Shown here piece by piece: positions 14,201 to 27,556 of a stretch of DNA of 64,000 nt. The position numbers and the translations under genes were made by a program. The DNA is taken from NCBI GenBank assembly GCA_951799445.1, contig OX637292.1, positions 15,503,296 through 15,567,295 on the forward strand. Direction: 5' to 3'. The notes under the pieces were generated by a model. That model ran no database searches, was not told where the DNA came from, and worked only from the letters and a program-made list of their open reading frames with translations. This DNA comes from Pseudisothecium myosuroides. Lineage: Eukaryota > Streptophyta > Bryopsida > Hypnales > Lembophyllaceae. Position 1 is the first letter of the stretch; every line of letters starts with the position of its first letter.

Positions 14201-17200
14201 AAACAAGTGAATTATACGATGTGAAACTTCTAGGCTCAATAACAATCAGAAGATGCTTCAGTGTGATACCTTGAAAATCCAATAATCACGGTAGTTTAGG
14301 TCTGTGACAGGGACCCTACAAAGGTATCTGCACTTCGACATCTTAAGTTCCTATTATAAGATTACCTATATTATTAAGTGGCCTTGTTGGCAATTGACAG
14401 AAGATTCCAACGCATCTTAGCATGCAATTTTTTGGACGCCTTGAATAAGTTAAAAAAATTGAAATGTGTAACTCCTAAAATTGATTATAAGTGAGCCGAA
14501 AATCAACTTTAGGCTCCTATGTTCAGAAGATGTACGTTATATGCAAGGATGAAAAGAGACCCTAGTGCGAAGAAATTTCACTCTATTTAAGGAAACCACT
14601 CAAAACAGATGAAAACCAAAAGCAGTTCCTGCCTTAGACAGGAAAGCTAAGCTGGGTGATTTAGCACTTCGTAATCCGTCTTATTATACTCCATTGCAAA
14701 AGCTTGGAGTAGCATAATCACGATGCATGAACTCACAATCTTTACACACTTGAATCACATGAATTGAATGGAAGAGAGTCATACCATGGCAGTCTGCGCC
14801 TCGTCGATATGTCCGGCATCAAACGAATCTCGCCAACAGCTGAGAGTCCACTGTTGGGTGCTGGGGTATCGCTGAAAGACGTCATCGCCATGCACGCTTT
14901 GGTAATGCCAAGCCCATGATCCATAACTACACCTTCGTACCTCTTGACAGGAACGACCTGGGCACAGACATGTCCGGATGAGGGTAATTACTCACGGTCC
15001 AAAATCTCAGTTTCTCTCTAAGGGCAATTTGAGAGCCTGATATCGAACTTGGTGCAAAGATATGCCCTCCTAACAACACGATGTTACAAATCTTCATGAA
15101 CAGTGACAATAACCTTGACAAAAGTGCCACTCTCCTACTATGCTTATATGACACAGGTTGTGAAGATTTGATGAATGAACAACCTCGCACCAAGATTACT
15201 TTGAACATGTTCTAATGAGCGAATTCGCCAAGAGTCCAAAATCTCTCAATTTCTCTCTAATGACATATTTGAGAGCCTGACATATCGAACTTGATGCAAA
15301 GACACAAAACATAACAAAATCAAAAAGTAGATCAAAAGTCAACATTACTTACTCTACAACGCCGTTGTCCCGACCCATCTGAAAACAGCAACCGCACATG
15401 CTTCACCGAGACATCTTCATGTGCATCCTTCTCCGCCACGGCGATGGGATCGATAACCTTCTCGTCAAGCAGGGGATCCACTTTCGGTGCTCTAGGACTG
15501 GCCATCTGCGAATGCGAGTCCAGTTTGATAGATTTCGATTGAGGCAAAGTCCGGAGCGAAGGCGGCAGTCTCGGTTGGAAGGACGAGGCGCGATCCATGG
15601 AAGCCACACTGGCCGCATAGCCTGCAGTTGCTGCGGCGTTCAATTTGCTCAAACTGTCGGTGGAGGCGGAGAAGCCACCCCTTCCCTCCAACTTGTAAAA
15701 CTCTAAAGCGTTTCGTCCCAAAATTCCATCTGCAGCGGCCAGAGCTTCGTGGATAGGCATGTCGCCGTTGTCGTACGCCTCAATCAGAACACGAGATAGA
15801 ATCTCTCGTGACCACTTGGCACCTGCAACCCATTCAAGCGTCAATTTTATTAAAAGTGTAAATGGCTTTTGACAAGTGCGCATTTTTCGCATCAATTCTT
15901 ATCAAACCATTTCTCTGGACAAAAAATGATCATTTAACTCTGCAAAAACACGGACCTATGACCAAGGTAGTCAGCCAAAAGTTATCAGAATCCTGGATGA
16001 ATAGGTTCATTCTTCTTTTCTACGGTTTACCGTAAAGTCATTCATCGGACACATTTAGTCCTCGGCGTCCTTCCTTTCCTGGGTTAAAAGAGGCGTTGGA
16101 AGGCTGCCTAACCCCTCTAGCTTTAGTTGGAATGTTAGCAGAACAATAGATATAATTCGAAAATTGTGCATATGGAATGGGATGATAAGGAAGAAAAAAG
16201 TGCAGGTTCTTAACCAATCCAGTGACCTATTGAACTGGATTCTTTGCAGTTTCGAACTTGGACACGACTGACTCTGTTAAAACATGGTTCAAGAATAAGA
16301 CATCACTGATCTAATGCCTCTGATATAAACTATGCACCTAGCCCTATCTCTGCATGAAGAGGAATAATTATGCAATACTAGAGATAAAGATAAATCAATG
16401 AAGTAGAGGATTTAACACAATACCAAGAAAGAATGTCTCTGGGAATGCATAGCCGTCCGTGCTGAACATGATCTGTAGAATACACAAACAGAAGATACTG
16501 AGTAAACCAAAGGGAAAAGCTTCGAAGTGAAGAATCCTAGGCAATAATGTAAGGGGCGAGATATGAGGCAACCGAAGCTAACAGAAACCTCTAACTACAG
16601 ATCTGATCAAAGAATTTACCTTGTTCAGGGGTGCCAAATCCATAAGGTCGCTCACAGCACACCGCATTCCTCGCACACTCAACTTGGGAATCACGAGCCC
16701 GAAGTCAAGATGCACCTGTTTCCACAAAGACAATGTAAATAATCGTTGCTATTTAGTCATCCCCAACTCATGACACTGTAGAGGGCTCTCAATTTCATCA
16801 AAAACTAGTTATGATCTACAAACTTTGCCAAGTGTCCATCTCACTTGTAAATAATCCCATGTGGCATTCCAAATATACATTGCAAAATTTAAAGACCTGA
16901 AATAGAGCGCCCACTATGGTAGTCGTAATTCCAACTTATAGTCTAGTACTAATAGTCTAAGCATCTCCATACCTGAGGATAAACACTGGCGAGATACGAA
17001 GCTTCTCGCATGAATGGATACGAGCCATGTAAGAGCACTAAGCGGGCATTTGCATAAGTTGAAGTCTCCAGCACGGCACGCAAATGCAACGGATTAGCAA
17101 GTTCTAGCTGCAAGTCCTTGTCTCCAAATCTGCGATCCAGTGTAGCAATAGCTCAATCCCAATTTTAATGATAAAAACAATAATCATCACAAATCTCCCT

Positions 17201-20102
17201 CTCCATGATGGTTACCAAAACCCAACCGTCGTGCACAAAAATTGGGATAGATGGCATACATGTCCTCAACTGGTTGCACTCCTATCTGCACAATATATAC
17301 GACTCTTGACTTTTGTGCCACTCGTACGTCAAATGAAGATGTTTGAGAAGGGAAAGCGAGCTTATATCTTTAGACTTGTCCTAGATTTACATCCTCAGCT
17401 TGTCCTCGGTTCACATTCTCAACACAACACCTGGTCTGCATTCAAACAATGAGCACATTGGGAACGTACCCGGTATGAATCTGAAGAGGAACATCTCGAT
17501 TAGTGGCGACCTCAAGAGCTCGTATAAAGATAAAATCAATCAACGCCTTGTTGGCAACCCGGACAGGAGCACCACCACCTGTTGCCAGTTGAAGGATGTC
17601 AGCAGAACTGCCCTCAATAGTAGACCCTCTTTAGTCCTCCAATGCCTATCCATGCATAAGGAATTTTCCAAAAATCTATTTATATACACAGCGAGTGGTA
17701 CACAGTCTACTTACGCAAATTGTCAAAGAGGCCATTTTCAGATTCTTGAGCTGACACGAGCGGGTTGATGCGAAGTCCACTGCGGTAGGCTGCAATACTC
17801 TTGAACGCTACCACCTTCGAAGAGAGTGTGAGAACCGCGATGTAGTTAAGGTAACAATCACATAGTCTTTCATCACCATCAGAGCCTAATCACTGCTTCT
17901 GCTTCATCAAACCCCTAGTTTTCTACTCTGCTCCAAATCCAACCTAATTAGCAGTTCTACCATTAGAAGAAATTCCATATTCATTTGACCCCGAAGACCC
18001 TTGTTCTCATTGCACTACCCTAGAAGGCTTTGGTTTTGCATGAAGACAGACGTACAGACTCTTCATATGTGCTGATTTTGATACATAGATGGTTAACTGA
18101 ATGAAACTCGGGACCAAATCTGCAAAAAAAATTCTAATGCTCGGTTATTATTCAGACAGAGAACCTGAATGCGTCAAGTGTACCAAAATATCTGCTCTTA
18201 ATACATGCAGTAGACTGCGACCCCAAATTAGAGAATATTCGACAGACGTCATCTCTCCGAGACTATAAACGGACAAGAAATTCGGCCTAGATTCACGCGC
18301 ATATAAGAATCTAAATACAGTAAAGAGGATCATTCCGTCCGCTTGACCGTGGGGAAGGTATATATGAAACCCCTCAATCCCGCGTTTCAACCACGAGGTC
18401 GACTCAACTCATACCCATGTTTAGGGCACCACTTGAGGGGGGAAACAATTAGGTTACCAAGAAAGTGAGGCTTACAAGTAGTACCACATTTGCTGATCAA
18501 TACTACAAATCCAACAGGCAATAGAACAATGTATTGAATAGCAAAAGGATATGATTCCAAGGTCGAGCAGAACCGGTGATCGAAGCTCTCCAGAGTCCAC
18601 CTCACATTCGCTTGAATACCCTGTTCTCAAACAAAACGTTCAAAAAATTATTCATTAAAATTTTCCTTACAGTTCCAGCCCTATTTCAAAACAAGGTAAA
18701 AGCAAACAGCACCTGCAGATTCACTGAAGATTACCAATTCCTTAAGAAATTTTTAGATAATTGACCCCTGCTAGTTTACTATGACAGGGTGAGCACGCCT
18801 AATTTCACATAATTAAAGAGTTCTAAAACATGATTATTATCATGAAAGGCCACATTTGGAAGGAGATAGAAAAGAGAGAGATGATTGCCTGGTTGAGAAT
18901 TGCTTCCGCCACAGTTTCAATTCGCAGAACGCGGTGCACGCCCGGAATGTACTTGCGATGCCAGCCCAGGCTGACCATTTTGTCCATTGTCAAGCCATCG
19001 TCGAGCAGCACGAATTCAATGTTGGCGGCGTCGAAGCACTTCTCACTGATCGAGGTTAACCCTTCCGTTTTCCGAAACTGCTCAATGGCGGCCAAGGAAG
19101 GTTCGCAGCCGTAAAGCTCCGCTAGGTCCTTCAAACTCCTCTGCAAATCCACACAAGACCCCAAGCACAAGCTCAATCCACCGTGGAACCAATTCACCAA
19201 GCAATTCTCCCAAGACCAGTGTGACAATTGTAGTATGACTTGAGTGACGCTCGTTTTTATCTGTCTTGCGTACTTGCGAGTCACTAGTTGGCTAGTTTGC
19301 GCTAGAGGATCCGGAGAACAAAACCTAGCATCTATAAGGTTTCTACCTAAGAGGTTTGATGCTTTGAAGACCCTACAGACTTCATACACATCCTACAGAC
19401 TAGGGTGGCTCCAAGCCCAAGTGCGATACCAACGACTCTGCACCAATTGTCAATCTATCCGCTGCCACGCAAGTGCAAATTCAATCTAAAAACGCTTCGT
19501 AACACCTTCATGTAATCCAGGGCTGATCCAAATTCAGAGCTCGTGAACAAATTAGGACGCCGAGGGTCGCTTAATTCTCTACTACATGGCAAAGTAGGTT
19601 CTTTCCTCGTTAATTTCAAACCATCTGCTAAAGGTTGTACCAATCCAAATAATCCCAACCGATTCTATAAAAGTATCATACTGCGGATCGCTTGAAGCAT
19701 CCCCAAAGCAAGGGCTAGATCCAGATCCCAATGCGTGGATACCACAGCCGCATCCGTGCAAGATCTAAAGGAACTACGACGTGATTCTTCAAAAACTGTC
19801 AAATTTGACGGACGCCACGCCCAGAAGACGATCAAAGTAGTTCCTGATGACGCTACGAGGTGTAATTGGGGGGAGACGAGGTGGTGGAGGTGGGAATTAG
19901 CGCAAACCTGGAACGAGAGACTGTGCGGCACCGATGAGAGCGCCTCGTGTCCCCGCGCTTCGGAGAAACACTGCAGGAAGGGAAGAGTGGAATCCAACGT
20001 GACGACATTGTGCGCATGCGCATCGATGAGCGGCACTTGCGCGCACACCGTCCGAATACGGTCGTGATCTTGCTCCCTCGTGATCTCGCTCTCGGAAGCC
20101 AT
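11222..20102 (-). CDS. NodGS: NodGS/FluG-type amidohydrolase-glutamine synthetase fusion protein
   Basis: Complete gene of about 17 exons and about 840 residues, near the ~850 expected. The N-terminal half is an amidohydrolase domain: LIDAHAHNVV with the HxH pair, then GWHRKYIPGVHRVLRIE, RALEVATNRDVPLQIHTG, LVLLHGSYPFMREASYLASV and IMFSTDGYAFPETF. The C-terminal half is glutamine-synthetase-like: MTSFSDTPAPNSGLSAVGEI, CESGGGQFELAVG, GVGSHVHLSIWNG, YERIQPNTWSGAYKCWG and NREAPLRTASPPG. It ends VERY-stop at 11222. Exons lie near 20102-19908, 19140-18889, 18620-~18500, 17814-17715, 17578-17470, 17129-16973, 16715-16620, 16472-16424, 15822-15353, 14957-14785, 14074-13956, 13718-13667, 13080-12806, 12688-12501, 12293-12054, 11767-11598 and 11285-11222. 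The start is the first ATG, giving MASESEITREQ. Plant homologues are cytosolic and reported to lack ordinary glutamine synthetase activity. The end of exon 3 is unresolved, and the intron after exon 2 may be GC-AG. Confidence 0.93.
11836..11862 (+). repeat. Telomere-like AACCCTAA motif in NodGS intron
   Basis: Two perfect units and one near unit of the plant telomere or telo-box motif AACCCTAA, lying in the intron before the last NodGS exon. Such motifs are common singly in plant promoters and introns; this short run does not indicate a chromosome end. Confidence 0.7.
11925..12035 (+). repeat. Short intronic dispersed repeat, copy 3
   Basis: Diverged relative of the 3660-3800 repeat in a NodGS intron. 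It shares the 'cacatgcattgattctagtg' region and the end 'tcattcaaattggtcatttt'. Confidence 0.55.
16015..16086 (+). mobile_element. Fragment of TTAA-type MITE family 2
   Basis: Contains 'tcattcatcgga' and 'ctcggcgtcctt' and ends in GGGTTAA, matching one end of the elements at about 41620-41943 and 43910-44143. Only this end is recognisable. It lies in a NodGS intron. Confidence 0.5.
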
Positions 20103-21060
20103 CTCTCTTTCGCTCCCAAATCTCACGTTCCAGAATCTCACGCAAACCCAAACCAACAAACAAAATCCTCGATTTCTCTAGAAACTCACTCTCTCTCTCT
20201 CTCCGCAATCAAACAACAATCCAACAACGAAAGCAGACAAACCCAGACAACACTCAGCCGTCTGGAGCTGGAGCTAAGTTAAGTTACGACCGTCCTTGCA
20301 AACCTGCGCTACCCTTGCTTGCGTCCCCCTGTTTCTCTGGCACACAACCCCAAGCCGACCTGGAGTTGGAACTGATGAAACCAAGCCAAGCCAAGCCAAG
20401 CCAAGCCAAGGCTCCCCCCACCAGCACAGGCACCCTGTGGCTGTGGCGAGACGTGACGATCACCAGATTCTCGGCAAGCCCCTCGCGACGCTCACTCACA
20501 GAAAGGGGACCCCCGGGAAAAAAATAAATAAATAAATAAAAATGGAATAAAAAAGGTGGTACTAGGTGGTGAAAAAGGAAAGGACTGCTAGTTAGTGTGC
20601 AAGCCGAGCTCGGTGGATTGCTTGCGGAATTCTAACTTAGACACAGTGCGAGTCTAGAGATAAGATCGATCAGACACCACCGTCGTCGGCGAACCGATGC
20701 ACACTCGCTGTGTGTGATTCTTACGCTTGCTGCCCGCACTCCCATAGCCTCCGTCTCAGCGGTCGTAGCCGTCGTAGCCGTCGTCGCCTGCCGCGAGCGA
20801 CGACGCGGTCGTAGGGTGTGACCGTGGGGTAGCACGGTAGTAGGGGTGACCGTGGCAGGGAGGCCTGCAATGGGGGTGATTTGGGGACGCGGGTTTGGGG
20901 ACCTCGGAAGTTGGACAAGCTACAGCGTAGTGCTCGCCACGTGGGGATGGCTGACGGGAGGTGGTGCGGCATCCAGTAGTCCTGGACGCGGCGTGTCGAT
21001 GAAAGGAATAAGTTTTGGGTGGATGAAAATCATTTGTTTGTCATGGGGTTAGGCTGCTTA
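20103..21060. promoter_or_regulatory. NodGS 5' flank, GC-rich with simple repeats
   Basis: This stretch holds the likely 5' UTR and promoter of NodGS. It is GC-rich compared with the AT-rich DNA to its right. It contains a CT run (about 20190-20204), six CCAAG pentamers (about 20382-20410), an AAAT run (about 20520-20540) and GTCGTAGCC repeats (about 20760-20790). Short open frames here show no recognisable protein. The core promoter was not pinned down. Confidence 0.5.
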
Positions 21061-24000
21061 GATTCTCTTTCAATAGGGTGTCGATGCAATAAAATAACTC
21101 GAACAGTAGTGGCTTATCCTCCAGAAATTAAAATCTAATTGTGGCCTTTGAATCTGAAAGAGGAGCTTAGCCAGTCGGCAGCCTAATCTGAAGAATAATT
21201 ACCAAGCTGGGGCCACTAACTACAGTAGAGAATGTTCGAAATGCGGATGATATTCCTCGATACTCATCCATCCATCCAAGAGTGAATGAGTTAATTAGTG
21301 TGGGCAGATTAATTAGTGTCGGATCTCTGGTTCGATTGCTGCCAAGTTTGGGAGTCTGGAGGTCATTGGGAGTCGCCATGACCACCCAAGAATTGACTGA
21401 GGTAGGATCAACTAATTCGAACTCATTTACTACAAAATGTTCAGCATTAATATATGGAGATTAGGGTTCCGTACTTAACTCAATTGATCGCCAGTGATCT
21501 CAAAACTAGATTATGGAATTTAGTGCAATATGCTATCATTCAAAGAAATAGGTATCAACTTTGGCTACCATGAGAGTGAGTAGTATCAAAATAAAAAATA
21601 GAAAAAAAAAATTTGCAAGTTCTCAAGGATTATTGGAAGTACTATAATACAAAATTAACAAAATAGTGTTAATTCCAATGTGGAGGAAGTTGCAAATTGG
21701 CTATCAAATTCTATCGTGGGTTGCCATTTTGGCTAAAATGCCTTCATCAAAGGCCTTTTTTTACAATGGACTAGTAGCGCAAAGATTTTTTTGGTAGAAA
21801 TCGAGCAAAATTTAGCTAGTTTTGAGATTGTTGTTGATCACCATTTGTGTAAAGTAATGGTTTATATCAAGACCTAAGATCATCCGCACCAGGGCCTTCA
21901 ATACATCTAACACTCGTCAAATCTAGTTGTAGAGGGCTTCGAGCCCCTAGAAATGATCCCACAATGGCACTCAATCCTAGTATATCTAGCAATGGCCCTT
22001 GAAATCATTGTTCATCATAAGTTTAGTGAGCTTTGTCCTACATTCGAGTTGTTAATTGATCAATTGATTGTTCGTGAAGCACATTTGGTAAGTAAGGGTG
22101 GGGGACAAGAATTTTGAAGGCTCTTCAAAAATAGATGTAATCTTTTAGTGCATCAAATTTAGCATGTATGGATAAAGATGCTTGAAGTAAGAGCCAACTT
22201 GAATCCTATGGTATCTCATTTTGTTGGGTGTCGACATGCGAAGTAGGGGTCATGACAAAAAAATGTAATGGCACTTTAATTGGTCTTAGGATAAAGTAAA
22301 TCAAGAGAGACCAATGGTGCCATCTTTATTTATTTGTAAATCCAACAATGTGAATCCAAAATCAATTAACGCCTAAACATCCTTATGTCAGAAATTGGCA
22401 AGTACTCACAAAACTATGTACTAAAATCAACATTTCTAAAAGAAAAGGCTATCAATCAAATTTATTATATTTTTTAGAATTTGTAACCACTACATTTTAC
22501 CCTTTAGTATTAAGATCACATGAAAAAATGTCTGGATGTGAGGGCAATGTATGCAAAAATTGAATTAATGTTTTCAAAGTGAAGTAAAATGTTTTTTCAA
22601 TACTGCCCTAGCTTTTGACAATTTGCCTTTGTGTCAAGTCAAATTTACTTTACAAGGGAGATTTAGGGACTTCAATTTTGAGTAGAACTTTAAATTAGGA
22701 AGAAATATGAAAATTTTCAAAGCAAATTGATGTTGTGCTCTCCCTATGTGAGTTGGGGTTCTCCTAAAAAATGCATAACATTTTTTCATTTATTGGATCT
22801 TTATAAGAATTAGATACCCTAGAAGATTGCTTGTTTCCCTAATTTCAAAAAAATATGGGGGAAAAAGTTCAAAATCTAATACTTCATTTTTGAAGTCAAA
22901 ACTTTTGTAAATTTATTTTGGCCTACAATTTAGTAGTTAGATAGACAAAATCTATAGTTTTAAGAGTAAAGTTGTTATGATCTTTTGAATATTATTAAAC
23001 CTACCTTGAAGAAATGAAAAAGAAAAATGATCGTAGAAATTAGAACAACATAACCTACAATAGCCATGAAGATACCAAGTGAACTTTTCATTTATGCAGA
23101 GTGGAACGGGCCTTGACCTAAGTATAAACCCAATTTAGAATACAACTTAGTTTTTGACCAATCATCATCACTATCATCATTGTCATACTAGTGATGTTGG
23201 TCATAAGACTATTGTGAATGTAGAGTTTGCTGGAGATAGTTCAACTATCCATGTCTTAAGGACATAGGTAGTGAGGGCTATATTCTTTTTTAGAGGTAGA
23301 CTCTATATTACACATCCAAAACTAATAACTTGTGACCAATAACCAATAATAAATGGGAATAGCTGATACCAATAGCCAATGTCTCATAACTAATAATTAT
23401 ATTCAACCTTTTATTTATTTGGATTTCTATATAGGTACTTGAATGCCTTTTGCGTTTTATTATTTTTGTTTTTTAACAACCACCACACTTTAAAAATTGG
23501 AATATATTTACAAGAAGTCAATGAATCTTTAATTTGATGCTCTAGGATTTGAATCATGTATGGCCACTTATTATGATGTTGGGCATTCTTTCTATTTTGA
23601 GTTGTGTTTTAAGAATGTATAAATTTCTTTGTTTAATTTTGGAAGGAGTTGCTTGTTTTCCAATCTTTTTTTTTATCCCTTGTTTGTAGGTTTCTACAAA
23701 AATTATTGGATAATGTTTTGCCTATTTCATCTTTACTTAACCATTTGCTCATAGAAGTATAGTTTTCTACTTCAATTCTTTTTCTACCAATTTTTTCTTT
23801 TCCTAGGTATTGTTGGATGTTTTTAATAGGATTTTCCCATGTTTTTATCCTAAGAAGACAAGACTTATCACCAAAATACTTTGCCAAACATGATCCAATG
23901 TATGGATCGTTATGTATATTTTTCATTTCTACATTAATCTTGAAAGACTACAAATGGAGTCTTTTATCTAGACTTGTTGTAAACCATCTCTAAATAAGGT

Positions 24001-24800
24001 AAAAAAAAGTCATTATTGACCAAAGACTAATTAGATCCCTAGTCCTATACTCAGTTTTATTCACTTGCATTCTAATATAGTAGAAAAAGCACACAAAGTG
24101 TGCAATTTGGGTTCAAAGGGTTGGATTTAAAGCTTAGAGCGCTCGAATTGGGTTGAAAAGTCATGAATGAACTCAATGAACACTGCTATGCGGCTTCTAT
24201 AGATGGTAAAAGATTCCTACAACATTCTACAATGTGATGGGACTCTTTTGGTCCTTTAGATTGTCATTGGTATCAAATAGGGAATTGAAAGAGTCACATT
24301 AGCATCCCAAAGGACAAGAATGGACCGCCCTAAGATCCTAGTGCCTACAATGGGAAGCTATGTGATTTTTGTTTTGACCAATTATAATGTATTTTTTTCT
24401 TCAAAAATGAGTAGAACAAAATACTTCTAGAATATTCCTTGATTTGTTGTTCTTTTGCTATTTTTTTTTGTAAATCCAATAAGTGTAACCATGCGCAGTA
24501 ACCATATAGCTTCTTACCATCAACATTTAGTTTGTAACTAGAACAGTTCCTCCAAAGAAGAAGAAATGGTGAAACATGACAAAGAGCTTTAAAGCACTAT
24601 GTCAAAAAAATTCATAATCTTTATTAGAAGAAAAACATATCCTATACAACCAGCAAAAGAACCACTAGTTGTCCTAAATTACTCACCTACAATTAGAGGT
24701 CTAGAAACGAACTCTTTTTAATATGATGTGTACAAATGTGTACTTGTAATTCAGATGTAGATAACTAGCACATTTAGAATTGACTAGCAGAGGTATGGTT
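21061..24800. other. Gene-free AT-rich DNA
   Basis: I see no gene, RNA gene or complete transposon. The sequence is AT-rich with many stop codons in all frames. Confidence 0.6.
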
Positions 24801-24809
24801 TTCAGAGAC

Positions 24810-25181
24810 TCCATACCTACCCGCAAACTAAAATTCCTCATAACTTTCATCTCATTAATCAAAATTGAATGATTCAAAGCTTTCCATGTATATATAAATC
24901 TAAAGAGACAATTTCAATTTATTTAAATAAATAAATAAATAATTTAAAGAAGTTTTATTAGCTACCTAGGCTGCCCAAAGTTAAATGAAAACTACGTATC
25001 ATGCAATAACTTTTTAACTATGTAGTCAAATTTTATGAAAATTGTTGCACCTTAAAGCTATTCCTTGAGCACATGTTGTGTAAAATTTTCAAAGAAAAAA
25101 AAATAAAAAAACTCTATTTGTAGTGAGCTGCCCCAAATCGCTATGTTGCCAAAAAATGTAGCTTTTTCCTTTAGGGGTTAA
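24810..25181. mobile_element. TTAA-type family 1 element, right arm only
   Basis: The right end reads CTTTAGGGG followed by TTAA (25178-25181). The interior is an inverted match to 26746-27090; both contain 'cctcataactttt/catct' and 'gaatgattcaaag'. The left terminus was not found, so the copy is truncated or nested. Confidence 0.5.
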
Positions 25182-25449
25182 AAACCTGTCTTTTTCTTCT
25201 AGTGCTTATTCCAACATTTTGACATCACTTCTATTCAACGTCACAATTCTATATTCCTACAGTAGCATATTCAAATTCATTTAATAGTGAAGTCCTAATT
25301 ATGTATAAATCCATTCCCCTCACAAATAGTGTTTTTAACTCACTTCAAGAGACAAATTGTGTTTTCAAAAGCCTTCATCAATCACATAATAAGGTAGGCA
25401 CCTGAAAAATACGCCACATACCCAAAACCGCCATCATCACCTTGGCTAC

Positions 25450-25690
25450 ATCTCCAAAATCAATATGTACCTAAGTGGAAGAAACAATTTCAGAACTTCT
25501 ATCCAAAAAAATTTGACCCTTCTTAACGACCTAACTTTTGCATACAATATCCGAATGCCACGTTCGTTGGTGCGTTGGAACCTATGGCCTTTCACTTGCC
25601 AATAAGAAAATCAATGAAAATTTGACCAGACTAATAATAGTAAATAGGGACAGTAGCAAAACGTGGCAGTTTGGGGGTACCCACCTTATC
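25450..25690 (+). repeat. Direct repeat, partner of 31155-31370
   Basis: About 230 bp sharing 'catcaatatgtaccta'-like, 'ttttgcatacaatat' and 'ctaataatag' blocks in the same order and orientation with 31155-31370. The two lie 5.7 kb apart. LTR-like ends are not visible, so I call this only a dispersed direct repeat. Confidence 0.6.
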
Positions 25691-25804
25691 TGATGGAATC
25701 TTAGTGCCGGATTCCAAGCTGCCGTACCTGAAGTTTGACAGAAGATTGAAGTCTGAGAGAGAATCAGTCGGCAAACAATTGAGGGGATCTAATGAAACCA
25801 ACAA

Positions 25805-25852
25805 ATGTAAAAAGAATGAAAAATGAAAAAAATGAAAAAAATGAAAAAATGA
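25805..25852 (+). repeat. (AAAAATG)n low-complexity tract
   Basis: A run of imperfect AAAAATGA-like units. It lies in gene-free DNA and no function is visible. Confidence 0.8.
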
Positions 25853-26745
25853 ACTGATGCAATTCCACGAAAATGTTCAACTACTGGAAGGAGAATGTTG
25901 AAGGCACATAAGGAATGTCCCATGTCCATCGTCATTGTTGTTTGATGAACTTTTACACAATTCTGATACTACTACTCTGAGTAATTCCTCAATAATCCCT
26001 CGTGAAGGGCCTCGTGGTAGGTCGGGTTTGTCCTTGTTGTGTGAATGGCTATCCACATGTATCCAACAAAAAATTCGGCTGAGCATAGTCATTTGGCTTG
26101 TCCTTGGTGTTGGAGCGAGTGCGGGCTGGATGGGAGGGCCGTTTGAATGGGAGATCAGAAGCCTTCCCGGGAATTTGAATTCATCATGTCTGAGGATGGG
26201 CTGCAACATCATTCAGTAGACAAAGAATTGAGGGCCAGGGTGAACTGCCCCCCTCGCTCATCCCCAAGGGAAAATGCTGAAATCTTTTATTTGCCACGCA
26301 TGATAAAATTTGCAAATTTTGAATTCACATTGGCAATCAGAGGCCCCAAATTAGCTAGGAGAGGTGTAGAAGATAATTTAATCAAGTACAAAATAGTTTT
26401 TTTTTTTTATATGCACCCTTGGAATGACTTAGAGGGATGAGCGAGGGGTCAGTTCACCTTGGACAATTTGAGGAGTACCAACTATTGTAAGTTAGCCGGT
26501 ATTTATACCAAAATTTTGGAACATTAATAGCTTTAGTGGTGGGGTGGGGACAATACTACTAGTGATTTTTTTGTTGAGGAGCAGGAAAAAGTAGTCTAGG
26601 GAATGGAAAAATAACCAAAAGGGTGAAAAGTTTTTTGTAATTCAATCAAAGTTTTACTATTTCAAAAAATAGAATTTTTCATCTTACAGAATTTGCCACC
26701 TAAAAAAGGACAACTCAACATTGACTTGCGAGGAAGATAGTTAAT

Positions 26746-27545
26746 TTAACTCCTAAAGGACAAACCAACGTTTTTTTGACAACATAGCAATTTTGGGTGG
26801 CTCACTAAGAATGGAATTTTCATTTTTTTTTTCTTTGAAATTTTCACGCAACAATTTGGTTGAGGAGTATCTTTTTAGGCGTAAAGTTTTTTCATAAGTT
26901 TTGAATACATGGTTTAAAAGTTATTGTATAATATATAGTTCCTATTGCTCCCCCGGCAGCTCAACAAAACAGACTTTAAAACAAATTAAAATTTGAACTT
27001 CGGTTTCCTAGATTTGTATATACATGAAAATCTTTGAATCATTCTATTTTGATTGACAAGATAAAAGTTATGAGGAGTATTATTTGCAGGCAATGATAGA
27101 ATTTATACTCTAAAATAAGTTTTGAAGTCCCTCATTTAACTCATTTTCAATATTTTTGAAATAAAATATAATCACTGGATGTATATTGTTTATTATAACA
27201 TTACAACCGTTGGAATTGGAATTTTTTCATTCCATAACTAAATTTTTAACAATTTAGTATTTTGAATCATACTTTAAATATGAAATATTTTTTGTTGAAA
27301 TTATATATATGTATATTTCCAAATTATTTCTTCAACATACTATGGAAAGTAAGAAGTTGTAGAATCAACACATTTTTATATAAAAAGTTTGAAAGATGAA
27401 ACCTAACCATTTGGAAAGAGTTGAAAATACTTCTTTTGAAATCCAAGCATCATGATCTTGTAATTGGTACGATTTCTTAGTCTAAAATTTTAGGAAGGTG
27501 TATTCTAACAAGTGAACTAAAGGATCCTATCCTACTTAGGGGTCA
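26746..27545. mobile_element. Degraded TTAA-type family 1 element
   Basis: The left end is TTAA followed by CTCCTAAAGG. The arm to about 27090 is an inverted match to 24810-25181. A degenerate right end (TTAGGGG followed by TCAA) may lie near 27535-27545. The left end and arm are convincing; the right end is not. Confidence 0.4.
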
Positions 27546-27556
27546 AGACCTATCAG

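Noticed and set aside
14275..14335. Possible extra NodGS exon (VPVTDLNYRDYWIFK)
   Set aside because: The flanking exons (RLPW and FPEHEIALVDM) join in phase without it, as in the protein family.
20284..21052. GC-rich open frames upstream of NodGS on both strands
   Set aside because: They are driven by simple repeats and high GC; no recognisable protein or consistent splice structure.
25877..26440. Overlapping open frames on both strands near 26 kb
   Set aside because: No family resemblance, no splice context, surrounded by AT-rich repeat DNA.
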